A DNA stretch of 6,571 nt from Clostridia bacterium. Lineage in GTDB: Bacteria; Bacillota; Clostridia; TANB77; UBA1234. Shown here piece after piece: positions 5,328 through 6,571 of the stretch (the stretch's first letter is position 1; the number at the start of each line of letters is the position of its first letter). Position numbers and translations under genes: made by a program. The stretch spans positions 1 through 6,571 of the forward strand of contig CAAEBC010000030.1 of the NCBI GenBank assembly GCA_900753975.1, given 5' to 3'. The notes beneath the pieces were generated by a model, which was not told the DNA's origin, ran no database searches, and was given only the letters and a program-made list of their open reading frames with translations.

Positions 5328-6560
5328 ATGATGAGACAAAAAAAGATTTTTTTTCTAATTGTATTATTTACAATTTTTTTCGTATATATTACAAATATCG
5401 AAAAAATTCCTGAAAATATAACATTATATCAAGACGAAGAATATGAAATTGGCTATTTAAAAGGCATTGAAATAGATGGCGATAATATAGAAAAGAAGAA
5501 TAGTTTTTTTAATAAACTAGTTACAATTAAAGCTAACATACTAGGAGATTTAAAATTAAATCTATCAGCATTAGGCTTTTTTAATAAAACGATTACAGTT
5601 AGTGTTTTACCTAAAGTAGAAGTTATACCTGGTGGTGATTGCATTGGTGTTAAATTATACAGCAAAGGAGTATTAATTATAGGCGAATCAAAAATCCAAG
5701 GAGTTGATGGAAATTTTTATAAAGCTTATGAAGAGGGAACATTTAAAGCAGGAGACATACTTTTAAAAATTAACGATTATGAAATAGAAAATTCAAATGA
5801 AGTTGAAACAATAATAGAAAATATAAAAGACAAAGAAGTGACTATAACTTATGAAAGGGATGGAGAAGAGAAAACAAAAAATATAACCCCCATAAAATGC
5901 ATAGATGATGGTAAATATAAAATAGGATTATGGATAAGAGATGGAGCTATGGGAGTTGGAACTTTGACTTTTTATTCTCCAGAATATTCTAAATTTGCAG
6001 CACTTGGACATGGAATTTCAGATGAAGATTCAAAGTCGCTTATTAAACTAGAAAATGGAAGTATATACGGTGCTAATGTTCTTTCTGTAAATAAAGGAAG
6101 AAGCGAAGCACCAGGTGAAATAAAGGGATATTTAGATGATGGAGAAGAAATTGGAACTATAACTGTTAATTCGAATAATGGAATCTACGGAGATATGAAT
6201 GAATATAACACTAATATAATTACAAGAGAAAGAATACCCGTAGCATCTAGAAATGAAATAGAAGTTGGACCTGCCACAATTCAATGCATAGTAGATCAAA
6301 GTCAAGAGATAAAGTCTTATGATATTGAAATCGTTAAGATTTCTAATTCGGTTTCTAATGATTCTAAAGGAATGGTAATAAAGGTTACAGATGAAAATTT
6401 AATTTCTAAAACTGGTGGAATCGTGCAAGGAATGAGTGGAAGTCCGATAATCCAAAATGGAAAATTGGTAGGAGCTGTTACTCACGTATATGTTAGTCAA
6501 CCAACCAAAGGATATGCGATTTTTGCCGACACGATGATAAACGAAATGAAAAAAGGCTAA
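5328..6560 (+). CDS. spoIVB: SpoIVB, stage IV sporulation serine peptidase (family S55)
   Basis: In known spore formers the forespore secretes SpoIVB into the space between the membranes, where it cleaves SpoIVFA. This releases SpoIVFB to process pro-sigma-K. The 410 residues comprise an N-terminal membrane segment (about 6-22), a PDZ domain (about 103-190, with FKAGDILLKINDYEIEN) and a C-terminal S55 peptidase domain. The triad is complete: H228 in ALGHGISD, D355 in VTDENL and S370 in VQGMSGSPI. These positions are each offset by eight from the residues known in Bacillus subtilis SpoIVB (H236, D363, S378), so the enzyme should be active. AAGGAG (5315-5320) lies 7 bases before ATG 5328; a second ATG follows immediately at 5331. 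spo0A commonly follows spoIVB, but only 11 bases remain here. Its presence strongly suggests a spore-forming lineage. Confidence 0.97.
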   Translation: MMRQKKIFFLIVLFTIFFVYITNIEKIPENITLYQDEEYEIGYLKGIEIDGDNIEKKNSFFNKLVTIKANILGDLKLNLSALGFFNKTITVSVLPKVEVIPGGDCIGVKLYSKGVLIIGESKIQGVDGNFYKAYEEGTFKAGDILLKINDYEIENSNEVETIIENIKDKEVTITYERDGEEKTKNITPIKCIDDGKYKIGLWIRDGAMGVGTLTFYSPEYSKFAALGHGISDEDSKSLIKLENGSIYGANVLSVNKGRSEAPGEIKGYLDDGEEIGTITVNSNNGIYGDMNEYNTNIITRERIPVASRNEIEVGPATIQCIVDQSQEIKSYDIEIVKISNSVSNDSKGMVIKVTDENLISKTGGIVQGMSGSPIIQNGKLVGAVTHVYVSQPTKGYAIFADTMINEMKKG

Positions 6561-6571
6561 AGAAAAAGTAA

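Noticed and set aside
1..6571. CRISPR arrays, insertion sequences, tRNA or rRNA genes, phage attachment sites
   Set aside because: I saw no regularly spaced repeats, transposase motifs, terminal inverted repeats or tRNA-like cloverleaf on either strand.

Overview
The window looks like chromosomal DNA from a low-GC, spore-forming member of the Clostridia, perhaps a gut lineage. The grounds are AT-rich coding with AGA/ATA-type codons, strong AGGAGG ribosome binding sites, a T-box leader on an aminoacyl-tRNA synthetase operon, and an intact spoIVB sporulation protease. The species cannot be named from this sequence.

Layout, left to right. (1) Bases 1-926 are the C-terminal part (at least 307 residues) of a large accessory protein that begins outside the window. 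Its last third contains a sharply bounded block, about 681-848, unlike the rest of the gene: 52% GC, 12% A, and only one of 56 codons ending in A. The block reads like the variable region of a diversity-generating retroelement (DGR) target. (2) Bases 937-1219 hold a strong promoter and a T-box leader with a GUA (valine) specifier and a terminator/antiterminator switch. It controls a 57-residue membrane protein and valS (valyl-tRNA synthetase, 876 residues). (3) A hairpin terminator at 4088-4119 serves valS and probably also a convergent minus-strand gene for a 64-residue, very hydrophobic protein with GC-rich DNA. (4) Bases 4387-4475 are a divergent promoter region. The minus-strand promoter drives the 64-residue protein and is overlapped by an 8-bp inverted repeat that could be an operator. 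The plus-strand promoter drives a YhhN/TMEM86-like membrane protein (211 residues). (5) After a long hairpin terminator comes spoIVB (410 residues) with a complete His/Asp/Ser triad, ending 11 bases before the window edge.

The genes form independent units rather than one pathway: a T-box-controlled housekeeping operon, two small divergent membrane-protein units, and a sporulation gene, next to an accessory surface or secreted-type protein. The most notable signal is the putative DGR variable region. No reverse transcriptase or template repeat is present here, so if the reading is right the target is served from elsewhere in the genome.
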